From Antitrichia curtipendula (taxonomy: Eukaryota; Streptophyta; Bryopsida; Hypnales; Leucodontaceae), in NCBI GenBank assembly GCA_951230915.1, contig OX579641.1:10726001-10790000 (forward strand): a DNA stretch of 64,000 bases, in the 5' to 3' direction. The notes beneath the pieces are model-generated. The model did no database searches. It was not told the origin of the DNA and saw nothing but the letters and a program-made list of their open reading frames with translations. This document shows positions 45,740-57,469 of this stretch, piece after piece (the first letter of the stretch is position 1; each line of letters begins with the position of its first letter). Both the position numbers and the translations under genes were made by a program.

Positions 45740-46887
45740 TGCTCCAAGGTCGTGATGCCAAATGTCCTTAATTTTGAGTGCTAAAGTTAGTAGCAATTAC
45801 TCTCATAGTGATCAATTATACATGATCCTACAAAGTAGAGATGGATTGAGGTCAACTTTTGGCTTCAACAATTCGTAGTAAATTCAATTCAAGGAAAAAA
45901 ATCAAGGAAATTTGGCAATGCCCATTATTTCTATCTTCTTACAGGGTTGTAAATTCACATTGTCTTCTACTGCTCCAGAACATATGCAGAATTGCTTAAG
46001 TGGTCGATCATGGGTGGTTCTACCATACTCATTCCCAATTAGTATTTTAAAAAAAATTCTTCAATTCCCAAATTGAACCATTTTTTCAAGTCCGGAGTCC
46101 GGTTATTTTCTCTATTTTCCATTCAAAATAGAATTTGTTTAGATTTTTGCATAGGATTTTTTTCCATGTTTTCAAATTGAATACGGATTTATTCCCAATT
46201 CCACCGGCTAACTTTGAACTAGCTGTTGGTTCTTTCCATACATTGTTCCCAACTAGAGATATATACCCAACGTGCACAGTGGAGCTATTTCCAACCAAAG
46301 CTTGGAATGTTTTTTTTTCCTCCTTTCCAAAGTTGGGACTAATAAAGCTATGACACATGTCTTGAAGTAGTGAGCATGAAAGTAGGATGTAGTGAGTGGA
46401 AAAGTAATTTTGAAATGATTGAAATTGGAAGAGTCTATACATTGGATATAGGTCCAAATCAACTTTCGACTTCCAAAACTCATAGTAATTTCAATCCAAA
46501 GCATAAAATTACCAAAAAAAATTGTGGTCCCTGTGATTTCTATCTTCCTACATGGCAAAAAAATGCATTGCCTCATACTGCTCCAAAACATGCACAAAAT
46601 TGCTTAAATGGTCAACTATGGGTGGTTCTACCATGTTGTAGGAGTGTAGGTTCAAAGTAATTCGACACTCAAGTGACCGATTAAATAATTTTGGAAAAAA
46701 ATGGTTTGGCATTCTTTAAAAAAATTATTTAAAAATGAATTTTTTTTTAATTATGAAAAATTCTGCATAGTACTATATAATATACATGGATGGAATTTGT
46801 GATTCATTCGGCTTTGTTTTTTTATAATTTTGGTAAGAGTTCGTGATACTCATAGATGTTGTAGACAAAAACTCATGGTAAATACAT
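45740..46887. other. Intergenic DNA with a degenerate direct repeat
   Basis: About 45835-46035 and 46440-46640 are similar. Both contain GGTCAACTTTTGG or AATCAACTTTCGACTTC, then AATTCAATCCAAAG-like and TACTGCTCCAnAACATnnnC blocks, and end GTC.A.T.ATGGGTGGTTCTACCAT. No gene was recognised. Confidence 0.5.
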
Positions 46888-47124
46888 GCCATATTTAACT
46901 ACTTTTGGACTTTTAAGGGAATTTCGGACTTTGTCGATTGTGAGATCCCCCGATGTCATAGATATCTGAAATCTAAACCTGTTATATATTTTTCAAACCA
47001 CCTAGTCCAAAATCTATATCATTTCTAGATTCATAAAATCTATAGAAGTCAAAATCTACAATTGTCTTAGATGTCCCTTTACCAATTTTGGACTTTGCAA
47101 AGTCCAAAAGTAGTTAAATATGGC
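46888..47124. mobile_element. MITE-like element with 26-bp perfect terminal repeats, 237 bp
   Basis: The first 26 bp (46888-46913, starting GCCATATTTAACTACTTTTG) are the exact reverse complement of the last 26 (47099-47124). Nothing is coded. The sequence immediately right of it, CTCCCTATGTCCCGAAATAT, resembles a plant Stowaway-type MITE end, but no second such end was found. Confidence 0.8.
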
Positions 47125-47848
47125 ATATACTCCCTATGTCCCGAAATATATCTGGATATTTTTGAAAATGGCTAGATTAATTCAAGATTTGTTTCTATTT
47201 TACATAGTCAATGTAGCTTCTAGTCAACCTCACTAGGGGTGAAAGAATGGAAGTCAACAGGGAAGTGGCGCATGTTGAAAACAAGCAATAAAATTGTCAA
47301 ATTCCCCCCCTTTTAGGAATTGCTATAGTGCTACTAATTTGGATTATTCTCCAAGCAATGCCAGTGCAGTGAAGTCTAATGATGTTCTTTGTATTCAATT
47401 TCAGTGATGTCCTGTGATTCCAGGAAATTCCCAACAAGAGATTTATTAGTAGTAATTTTTGTACAGTTGTGGGTTGAGTTCATCACCTTTGGTTGGTTAG
47501 AGGTTGTATTTCAATTCTTTTTGCAGCAATCAAATTGCTATATAGTCTCTAGAGCATGCTATCTATAGATTTTTTTGCTTCAAGGTGTTTGACTAGCTTC
47601 AGTTGTTGTTGATCAAGTTGTGGAGAGCCAATTTTGAATTTAATTTGGAACAAGTATATTTGGAAACCTTGGATTTTTTTGGAACAAAAGAATTAGCTCA
47701 TAAACTCATAGACTCCTTTACCTTGGTTTTGTACTTAATATTTTAAAAGAAATAATATTGAATGCGCATTTCCATGTGAATGATCCCAGTGAGTATAGAA
47801 ACTATCAAAAGAGAGGCTTAGCTGGAATTTGACTGTTTTGTTGAATGT

Positions 47849-48479
47849 CAACTATACTAAAATTGGTAAATAGTGTTGGCTACACTAATTGTCAACAATA
47901 ACACTAATTTTGATTTGCAAGGTTAGTGTTAGAACATTATTTATCCATTCTAACACTATTTTAGCTCTATAGAAAAAATTTTGACGGCGGGAGGCGGAAA
48001 CATTACATATTTTTCAGCCCCTGTGGAGGACTGCGAGTTCCCCAAGGTTTCTAGACTTTATAACTGTCTGGAACTGTGCCGCAGCAGTTGTGTGACGTGG
48101 TAGAGGGACTGTCACGCTATATAAATTTTTATTTTTTTTCAAAAAAACAAAATATTTTTTGTTCATCTTGTTTTTTCATTTTAAGATTTTAAGATTTATT
48201 TTTAATTTATTTTATTAAAATTTTATTAAAATTTTTTTTTGACAGTGACCGTTCTTTTACTACCAAGGGATCAACACCGAGAATAGGCCCGAAACGGCCC
48301 TCCAAACCCTCCCCCCAAACATCTAATGTTGGAGTTTCTCAAGGAAAGACCAAAGTTTGACAACGGGAGTTAAGTGTCCTTACACTATTTACACGTAAGC
48401 TGAAAAATAGTGTTGAGGGTAAAAAACAAGGATCAACACTAATTATCACCCAACACTATTTACCAATTTTAGTGTAGTT
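47849..48479. mobile_element. MITE-like element, about 631 bp, long TIRs
   Basis: The left end CAACTATACTAAAATTGGTA is followed by AATAGTGTTGG. The right end, reverse-complemented, reads CAACTACACTAAAATTGGTA and AATAGTGTTGG. Subterminal AACACTAATT motifs occur at both ends. The interior is GC-richer and non-coding. The target duplication is not resolved. Confidence 0.75.
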
Positions 48480-49789
48480 GTTTTGGGGCCAATTTTTTAT
48501 TTTTGGATTTTTTTGACCAATAGTTGTTTGGCCTTTCTTTCAAGAAGGTTATGAGTTTCATGGCTCATTCATTTTCAGGGCTTGAATTGAAGGAGACTAA
48601 TTTTGAAGATGCAATGTGGAGTAGGTAACTGGGCATTACATTGCCTAAAAAACACACTAGTAGGGACTTAAATGGGCAATGTCACATTTTTTGGAATTTG
48701 GGACAAGTATGGCATTCTAGACATTTAATTCATTTCGCATATGGCAATTTTAACAAATAATTTTTGAGAAATGTAGAATGAGTGCAATTTAATTGAAAGT
48801 TTTGAAATATTAATCCAGATTTTTAGTCTTTCAGATGTAGGTTGTGATGCCAATTAGGTGCTTTAGTGTATATGAGAGGTCAAAGAGTTAACTGGATGAA
48901 AGGTAGCTAGGTTCCAATTTGACTTTGTCACATGAAGTTGGATTTTAAGAGTTGTTTGTTTTCTAATTAGGAGGATGGGAGTTGGGACAATAAGGAAAGG
49001 GTGGTATTTAGCCTTTTTTCAAAATGGTTTTTGGTCATCTCTACCAAACACGAGTGTGTAGGTTCCAACCTAAAGGTTTAGTATTTTTTTTTATGGTAAT
49101 TAATGTGACAAGTATTCATGCTAAATGGTTTTGTGTGTGTGGTTGTACATCTCTGAAATTGTTTAAGTAGAGAATTATGTGCATAAATGTGTGATTCAAA
49201 TGCTAAAAAATTGTATTGTATTGTGTAAGCCTAATTGGAGTTATTGAGATCATGAGTTGTGTATTTCAATTGATTGTTGTAGTATGATGTAAATGATTGT
49301 TTGAAGAATGAAAATGAAAATTTGTATATAAAGATAATTGAGGAATATTATGAGATTTTTTTAATTATAATTAGAGTTTATTGTTAATTCTTTGAATGTG
49401 TCAATGTGTAATCCAAATGGTGTTTTATGTCTACATTCCTAAGTTGTTGCCGGATTCAAATATCTTTGTCGTTAAGTTGTGCTATTCAAATTGGAAAACA
49501 AACCTATTAGCTTGTTGGTCCTCCTTGACAGTCTCCTTGGAATTGAACTTATTATATCAAAAAGATAATTCCTGATAGGGTGATTATTCTACTTCAACAA
49601 TAAATTTTGGATTAGTTTTTTTTAATTATTTTTATGCCAAATCTGCTTTCAATGTACAAAAGCAAAGTTAGGTTGACCTTCACTAATTTCTCAACATTTT
49701 ATATTATATAAATTAAATATTATTGTACAAAGATATAGTCATTTTCATGGATGGACATGGATTGGTGCACTGATTCAAGGTCTAGTTCA
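48480..49789. other. Intergenic DNA
   Basis: AT-rich sequence with no recognised gene, RNA or repeat boundary. Confidence 0.45.
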
Positions 49790-49895
49790 AAGAATCACAT
49801 GAGCGTCCATGTAGACAAGCAATGAGTTACAAGGGTAACATTTTGGGATAAGGCAATCTAATTGTTAAAGCAACCTAATTTGACTATTCTGTGCA
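49790..49895 (-). repeat. Dispersed repeat R1, copy c
   Basis: Contains CCATGTAGACAAGCAATGAG and TAAGGCAATCTAATTGTTAA followed by AGCAACCTAATTTGACTAT. Same orientation as the copy at 9776. Confidence 0.6.
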
Positions 49896-50871
49896 CTCTA
49901 TTGTCAGATCTTCAAAGACTTCAGCATCACATAAAAATGGCTTGTTGTCGGTCATGCAAAAGAAGAATCCCTTTACACAAGTAACATGTCATTCCACATG
50001 AGTGGCAATGAATGTTATGTCTCAAAACAAGACTCTACTTTCTCTTTACCGAACGTAACCTTAGTGGTTGAATAATTGAATCTTGGTCAACATTTCTCAA
50101 CAAAGAATCTTGAAAATGAAGCTTCCTACGCGCTAAAGCATCTCCAAGCTACAAAAAAAAATAACATGCCTCTCTTTATCCAATGATAACCTGGAGTGTC
50201 ATCTATACTCAAATGGGATTCATTGAGGTTATGTGTCTTCAGGGGTTTGTTTCAATCATACAATAATTACATCTCCCCACTTTTGCAATCAAATCATATT
50301 TCCTTCTTTTTTTTTTGTCATAAATAAATAAATAAAAGAAACTCTCCATAAGCTACTCTACAAAGAGGATTTGTCCATATAACACTAGTGTGCATTCCTT
50401 TTCTTTTTCTTTCTTTATTTGAAACAAAAGGAAACGGGATAGCGTGCATTTCAAATACGGTATATGATCAAACGTCCTCTCGGAGTCTATGTAGCCTTTT
50501 GCAAATGCAAGGCCTCTTCCCTCGTTGGTCCGAAGGCAATTTTCTTTTTTTTTAAATCGGAAGGGCATCTTTTCCTTCCGATGTCGGAATGAGAAGAACC
50601 TCTCTCGGCAAGTGGGAACTAAGTTTACAGACAAATTATTGTGGAGTGGGAATCTCCAGACTGGCGGGGTTGCTTACCGACTGTTCCTCGCAGTCTGTCG
50701 GGAGCTAAATTGGACAGGAATCATCCAACAAGAGAATCTTACTAGATTCGTCGGTAGTACTTAGAGGACAGACTATTTGAATACGTTGTTCATTACTGTA
50801 CGTTTCTCCTTGCGAACCTCCAGCTGGGGAAACAAATGCAGGACGCAAAACCCATGCTACAAACTGGGGCA
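49896..50871. other. Intergenic DNA
   Basis: No gene recognised. A short inverted pair, GGCAATTTTCTTTTTTTTTAAATCG against a TTTCTTTATTTGAAAC-type block near 50400-50560, is low complexity. Motifs TTTTCCTTCCG and CGGAATGAG are unassigned. Confidence 0.35.
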
Positions 50872-51900
50872 AGATGCTAAATCCGTCTCACAAAGCGGGA
50901 CCAGCAGGGTGAAAACGCAGATTCTTGGGGGGTAAAAGTAAAATCTTGCCCCCTTATTTTGTGCCGTGTTTAGGGTATGTTCTTGATGTCTCCTAGCTCA
51001 TTTGGGGTCTCTGATTGCAAATATGAAATTCAGAATTTGTAAATTTTTTTCATCTAGTTAAAAATGAATTTTTTTTTTTTTTTTTCTCCCGGGGTAGAAC
51101 TCCAATGTTTTCACCCTAGTGGTCCCACTTTGTGGAACGGGTTTATTGTCATGCCAAATTAGAGCTGGGGTGAACTAACCACTTGCTTGTCCCTCAACGT
51201 CTTTCTAGGGGTGCAAGTAAAATAAAAGACCCCCTATTTTGTGCTTGATAAATCCATCTTATACACTTCTCATAGTTAATTTGGGCTCTTTGATTGCAAA
51301 TAGGAATTCAAAATTTGCAATTTTTTTCATACTTGGCAAATAAAAATTTCAAAGTTTTCCCACGGGGACAAGTGAGGGGAGGGAGGGGGACAGTTCATCC
51401 CCAGCTTGAATGGGGCCAACAGACAATGAGGATTGCCCCTTATTGCCCCTATATTTTATCCATGGAGAAAATATTGGAATTTTTAATTTGAAACACATGA
51501 TAAAATTTGAAAGATTTGAATTCATATTTGCAATTAGAGGCCCCAAATTAGGTAGGAAAGATCAATAAGTACAAAATTTATATAGCACAAAATAGGGGGC
51601 AATTTTTACATTTATCATTGGTTGGAGCAATAGACGGGGCAATCTTCTTTGGCCAGGCCCAACAAGGTGATTTTTTGTTCTCTGAGGTAATTGTGAAAAA
51701 AAACACCATGTTCTGTGCTATGTTAATTCTATGTTGTCCATCTCTCCTAGCTAATTTGGGACCTCTAATTGCAAATACAAATTCAAAATTTTCAAATTTT
51801 ATCATTTGACTGTGGCAAATAAAAAGTTTTTGTGTCTTTTCAAAGGGTAAAATCGCCCTCTTGGGCCCAATTCATAGGATAGGTTTAGCATCCCACAAAA
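50872..51900. repeat. Array of four related MITE-like units
   Basis: Units at about 50872-51154, 51160-51409, 51425-51645 (inverted) and 51640-51900. All share a core close to TAGCTAATTTGGGGTCTCTG followed by ATTGCAAATATGAATTCA. Each has its own terminal repeats: CACAAAGnGGGACCA with AGGGTGAAAAC in unit 1, AGCTGGGGTGAACT / AGTTCATCCCCAGCT in unit 2, and ATTGCCCC / GGGGCAAT in unit 3. Further copies of the core lie in the palindrome at about 54344-54390 and 57835-57875. Confidence 0.75.
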
Positions 51901-52249
51901 AAATCTCCCCAAAGACAATGTATGAATGTACAGTTGGATATAATAATCCTACAAATTGCATGTTTTTACCATTCATTGATTTTTGCATAGTAGAGTTATT
52001 TGAATGTGAAGTGAATCCTAGTTTGTTGAAGGGATGTTAGTGGAAGGGTTAACTAAAAATAGTCCATAGAAACACAACACCAAACTCCAAAAGACCAAGG
52101 TTGGGTGCTTTAAGGAGTTTCATCATGTTTTTCTTCCAAACTTCAGCTCGTGGTCCCTCATTGCATACACTTTACAATTAACTCTAGTTCAGAAAAGAAT
52201 TTAAATTTTCCATCATGTATAATTGACACTCAATTCTTGCGCAATCCTA

Positions 52250-52890
52250 GTCAAATATATCAAATTTCAGCTTTGAAGAAGCAGAATTTGCTTATGCTGA
52301 AATATTTAAGTCAATTTTCATGGTTTTATGTAATATTTTGTTGAAAATAATTGGTGATGAATTTTTTAAAATTCAGTTGCATGGATATGTAGGGAACATC
52401 AATACACACATCTTCCCTTCAATGAGCATCTCCAAAAAAGTTTCACAATTCCTTCTATAAAGATTTCAATGTGAGTTGTTGTATGACCAAATTTTGTAAG
52501 ATAGATATTATTACATTGGTTAACTCGGGGGTAAACTAGATCTTGGAAAAGTAATTGTACCATCATCCTCAAATATACAAAATTAGATACCATGCAAGGG
52601 ACAAATAGAAAAATCTAATTATAATAAAAAATTATCTATTTTACAAAATTTGGGCATTATCACCTCTACATTGAAATCTCTATAGACAGAATTGTGAAAC
52701 TATTTTGCAGATGCTCGTTGAAGGGAAGATGTGTGTATTGATGTTCCCTAAATATCTATGCAATTGAATTAAGAAAAATTGATCACTAATCTTTTCCAAT
52801 GAATTATCATGTAAAATCATGAAAATTGACTTAAAAAATTTACTTGAAATGGAGTTTTGTTTTTTTGAAACTGAAATTTGGTATGATTTA
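52250..52890. repeat. Foldback element, about 640 bp
   Basis: The arms meet near 52600. The best block, GGGAACATCAATACACACAT plus CTTCCCTTCA (from about 52391), is perfectly complementary to 52702-52745. Outer blocks (TTTAAGTCAATTTTCATG; CAAATTTCAG) also pair. It is non-coding. Confidence 0.8.
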
Positions 52891-53274
52891 TTGGAATTGT
52901 GTTAGGATGAAATGATAATTATGCTTACAAAAATATATCAATTATACATCACATTGTATAAAAAAATTGAATAATTAAAATAGGTAGTTTGTAAGATTAT
53001 TGTACTAGACTATCTTCTGTGATTACAGAATCCTCCTATTAACCCACCCCCACCCCCACCCCCCCTTTTGAAAAAAATGAGAGCTGTTGATCCTTCCATT
53101 GAGAAAATCCCCCCCCTTCTGATCTAAAATTGATATGGAAAAATACCAAATATGGATATAGATACAGATATGGGTCTAGGATACGAATATGGTACATATA
53201 CGGGATATGGAATATGGTCAAATGGACATATCCCATATTGTTTAGAATTTTGAAGTGCTCCCTCAAATTCAAAT

Positions 53275-53398
53275 AGGAGGAGGGGGGTGGGAGGATAATA
53301 AAAAAAGTTTAATCCCAAAAATGGAGGAGGGGGGAGATAATTAAAAAAAAAGGTTTAATCGCAAAAATAGAGGAGGAGGGTTAATAATTTTTTTAATG
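53275..53398. repeat. Tandem repeat, about 47-bp unit, 2.6 copies
   Basis: Each unit reads GGAGGAGGGGGG, a short AT link, AAAAAAAGTTTAATC and then CCAAAAAT. The purine-rich strand could form unusual structures. C-rich runs occur just before it at 53044-53066. Confidence 0.8.
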
Positions 53399-53787
53399 GG
53401 GGTCTTTTGAGTGGATGGAGGGGGGTGCATTAATTGAAATGCACCTCATCCTCACAATCCCTTGAAAAAATGTAGCCAGCCCCCCTTGGCACCAAGTCTT
53501 GAACCAATTTCAAGAAATATCTCCAGCCCCACTTTTTGCCCGGCTCACCCAAGCATCCAGGCAGCCTCGAGTTTGAGGGAGGGCTCCTTGCATCTGGGCC
53601 CTCCGCCTGGTTGGATGGCTGAGATGGCCTCGGAGGTCGGTTCGTTCGTTTGGCTTGGTGCTCGCCTTGGGAGTTCGAGATGCCCTGCCATCCCATCCAT
53701 TTTTGAGATGCCCTGCCGGATTGATTTGAATAAACTCTTCGGTTTGGTGGTGGCTATGCTTGGCTGGCTTTGGCTGGCTGGGTAGTA

Positions 53788-54197
53788 AGGTAGTGTGCTC
53801 TAAAAGCGCCCATCTTCTTCAAACCGCCCCTATTTCTGGGTGGAGAATGGAAATGGGTTGATCCTTAAATGGACCGGTTTAGCAATTGAATGCATGGAGG
53901 AAAAATTGTTTTTCTATTGCAAGAACTAATCATTGTCTTTGATTTCCGCACATCTCTTTACAAGTTGCAAGTGGACAGATTTTGGAAGACCTATGGTCAC
54001 AAATAGGTGCCTATGCCCTGAATCTTTGAAAATTCATAAGTAATTCAAAAATGCTTGTAAAAATACAAAACCACTTGTGTTAGGTTCCACATCTATTTTT
54101 CTTTCTCTGAAAAATGAACTAAACATATATTTGTCCACGAAAGCCTGTGAAAAAGGCGGACCAGCCCTTAAATGGTCGCTTTAAGAGCATACTACCT
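53788..54197. mobile_element. TA-flanked MITE of the AGGTA family, copy 4, 410 bp
   Basis: AGGTAGTGTGCTCTAAAAGC at the left and GCTTTAAGAGCATACTACCT at the right, flanked by TA (53786-53787, 54198-54199). The opposite palindrome arm has the unoccupied site, GGTTGGG-TATGCTCATAAC when reverse-complemented, at about 58002-58021. Confidence 0.88.
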
Positions 54198-54480
54198 TAT
54201 GCTCATAACTTAACTTAAGTAGGACACTGAGTTAAATTCAGCTCACAAAGTGGGCTAAAGAAAATAGTTTTGGGTGGTTTTAGGGGGGTAAAAGTTTAAA
54301 AAGTCCCCAATTTTGAGCCGTGTTTAGGGTATGTTTTAGACCCCACCTAGCTAATTTGGGGTCTCTGATTGCAAATATGAATTCAGAATTCGCAAAAAAA
54401 ATAATAATGTGAAAAATAAAATAAATTCAGCGATTTTTCCGGGGCTTAAAATCCCACTTTTCAACCCTTTATGGGACGGT

Positions 54481-55819
54481 TTATGTTACTAATCCATAAA
54501 TTTTCTATCCCTACTATGGTTTAGAAGATTTTCTCCAATGCTCTTGAACATTCTTGAATGTTCTTTTCTTCACATCTTAAGAGTACCTTTTCTTTGATTG
54601 ATTCTTATTAAATTCCCTTGTACAATGTCAAATGTCCTCACTCTTTATAGTTCCGTTTTAATATAATTAAACCATATTCCCAAAGTACATTAATAATGGA
54701 TGAGATAAAAATGCAAGATTCAAAATTTGAATAGTGCTATTCAATGGAGCCATTCATTAATGAATAAAAAATGTGCATAAAATCACTATTCTTAGAGTGT
54801 TACATTTCAACCCATCACAACAAATTTCATACATAGATTGTCAATATTCTATTCACTATCATTTAAAAATAATAATGGAGTAGAATTCAAAAACTTAGTG
54901 GTGAATGCAATTATGTTTTCTCCATTGTGTCAATTGTGACTAATGTTTGTGACTTCTATTTAAGGAGTTAGTGAAATTAATCAAAATTGACATTTACTTT
55001 TAAGTTCCATGTCAAAACAACCATGTACCTAAACACAACATTGTAATAATGAAAATTTGTATCCATTCAAAATTGATTTACATACACTTTGAACAATATT
55101 GTCCTAATGCCAGACCATCATGATGGATTCTCTTTTACGCAAAGCATCGGTGAATTGCAATCATTCATCTAGCTATGACTAAAAGAATTTAGATTCAATT
55201 TTTTCCCAAACCTAGGTGATTGCAATCATAGATACCATATAGATAGAATTTATAATTAGGAACGTCCAACTTTTATTTATACATGAAGTTAAATATATAA
55301 TATTATTGTTTACATTGTATGAAAAAAATATTCTCATTATCTCACAAATGTTGGAATGATTGATCAAAAGAACTTAATGTACAACAATGAAAAAAAGAAG
55401 CATAATGTGCAACATTTCAACCTATGAAACTATCATATCATTGGATTCAAGAAAAGTTGAAGACACCTCTATGAAACAAAATCTCAAATAAACCACTTCA
55501 TTGCTATTTCAACCAATCATAAAAAATTACAAAAATGAAAGTGTTGAAATCATAATTTTAGGGAATTTTGGAAGTTTTGTTCTATAAATCGATTTGATTC
55601 CATGCATTTTATTTGAAACCCAACGAAACATCAATTCATAATAGCTCCCAGAAATAGCTTTCGGTATTGCTTAAAGTTTTTAGACAATTGCCGATTAATG
55701 TTTACAACGGTTTTTGAAATGAGTTCATTTACACTTTTGAACTAAATTCATATTGCACGCACATTCAATCTTCTTAACTTTAAATGTTTCACTTCCATTT
55801 TCCTTTTAATGTTAAATTA
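54481..55819. repeat. Inner palindrome arm, left (1339 bp)
   Basis: Reverse complement of 56131-57469 with equal length and, by eye, only a few substitutions (e.g. CACATC/CGCATC near 54572, GATTGATT/GACTGATT near 54597, ATGTTAC/ACGTTAC at the outer edge). No indel was seen, even in long A runs. AT-rich, no gene. Confidence 0.9.
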
Positions 55820-55930
55820 GATTGAACTTTCAAAAAAATTAGTTTACATTTTACTAATATGAGTACCCTCTACTGTCTTGCAGCACGGTGATATTTCCAC
55901 CTTCTCTTGGCATGAGTATTCGACTTGGTC

Positions 55931-56130
55931 NNNNNNNNNNNNNNNNNNNNNNNNNNNNNNNNNNNNNNNNNNNNNNNNNNNNNNNNNNNNNNNNNNNNNN
56001 NNNNNNNNNNNNNNNNNNNNNNNNNNNNNNNNNNNNNNNNNNNNNNNNNNNNNNNNNNNNNNNNNNNNNNNNNNNNNNNNNNNNNNNNNNNNNNNNNNNN
56101 NNNNNNNNNNNNNNNNNNNNNNNNNNNNNN
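55931..56130. other. Assembly gap, 200 N, at palindrome centre
   Basis: Exactly 200 undetermined bases. The right arm starts at the first base after the gap, so the palindrome may continue inside it. The 111 bp at 55820-55930 have no visible partner. Confidence 0.99.
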
Positions 56131-57469
56131 TAATTTAACATTAAAAGGAAAATGGAAGTGAAACATTTAAAGTTAAGAAGATTGAATGTGCGTGCAATAT
56201 GAATTTAGTTCAAAAGTGTAAATGAACTCATTTCAAAAACCGTTGTAAACATTAATCGGCAATTGTCTAAAAACTTTAAGCAATACCGAAAGCTATTTCT
56301 GGGAGCTATTATGAATTGATGTTTCGTTGGGTTTCAAATAAAATGCATGGAATCAAATCGATTTATAGAACAAAACTTCCAAAATTCCCTAAAATTATGA
56401 TTTCAACACTTTCATTTTTGTAATTTTTTATGATTGGTTGAAATAGCAATGAAGTGGTTTATTTGAGATTTTGTTTCATAGAGGTGTCTTCAACTTTTCT
56501 TGAATCCAATGATATGATAGTTTCATAGGTTGAAATGTTGCACATTATGCTTCTTTTTTTCATTGTTGTACATTAAGTTCTTTTGATCAATCATTCCAAC
56601 ATTTGTGAGATAATGAGAATATTTTTTTCATACAATGTAAACAATAATATTATATATTTAACTTCATGTATAAATAAAAGTTGGACGTTCCTAATTATAA
56701 ATTCTATCTATATGGTATCTATGATTGCAATCACCTAGGTTTGGGAAAAAATTGAATCTAAATTCTTTTAGTCATAGCTAGATGAATGATTGCAATTCAC
56801 CGATGCTTTGCGTAAAAGAGAATCCATCATGATGGTCTGGCATTAGGACAATATTGTTCAAAGTGTATGTAAATCAATTTTGAATGGATACAAATTTTCA
56901 TTATTACAATGTTGTGTTTAGGTACATGGTTGTTTTGACATGGAACTTAAAAGTAAATGTCAATTTTGATTAATTTCACTAACTCCTTAAATAGAAGTCA
57001 CAAACATTAGTCACAATTGACACAATGGAGAAAACATAATTGCATTCACCACTAAGTTTTTGAATTCTACTCCATTATTATTTTTAAATGATAGTGAATA
57101 GAATATTGACAATCTATGTATGAAATTTGTTGTGATGGGTTGAAATGTAACACTCTAAGAATAGTGATTTTATGCACATTTTTTATTCATTAATGAATGG
57201 CTCCATTGAATAGCACTATTCAAATTTTGAATCTTGCATTTTTATCTCATCCATTATTAATGTACTTTGGGAATATGGTTTAATTATATTAAAACGGAAC
57301 TATAAAGAGTGAGGACATTTGACATTGTACAAGGGAATTTAATAAGAATCAGTCAAAGAAAAGGTACTCTTAAGATGCGAAGAAAAGAACATTCAAGAAT
57401 GTTCAAGAGCATTGGAGAAAATCTTCTAAACCATAGTAGGGATAGAAAATTTATGGATTAGTAACGTAA
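56131..57469. repeat. Inner palindrome arm, right (1339 bp)
   Basis: Partner of 54481-55819. It begins TAATTTAACATTAAAAGGAA directly after the gap and ends GTAACGTAA. Confidence 0.9.

Noticed and set aside
53786..54199. TTA/TAA target duplication for the AGGTA family
   Set aside because: The motif TAAGGTAG/CTACCTTA also fits 3 bp, but the empty site in the other palindrome arm shows only TA shared.
55854..56166. Several open frames across the second gap
   Set aside because: Same artefact of 200 N at the palindrome centre.
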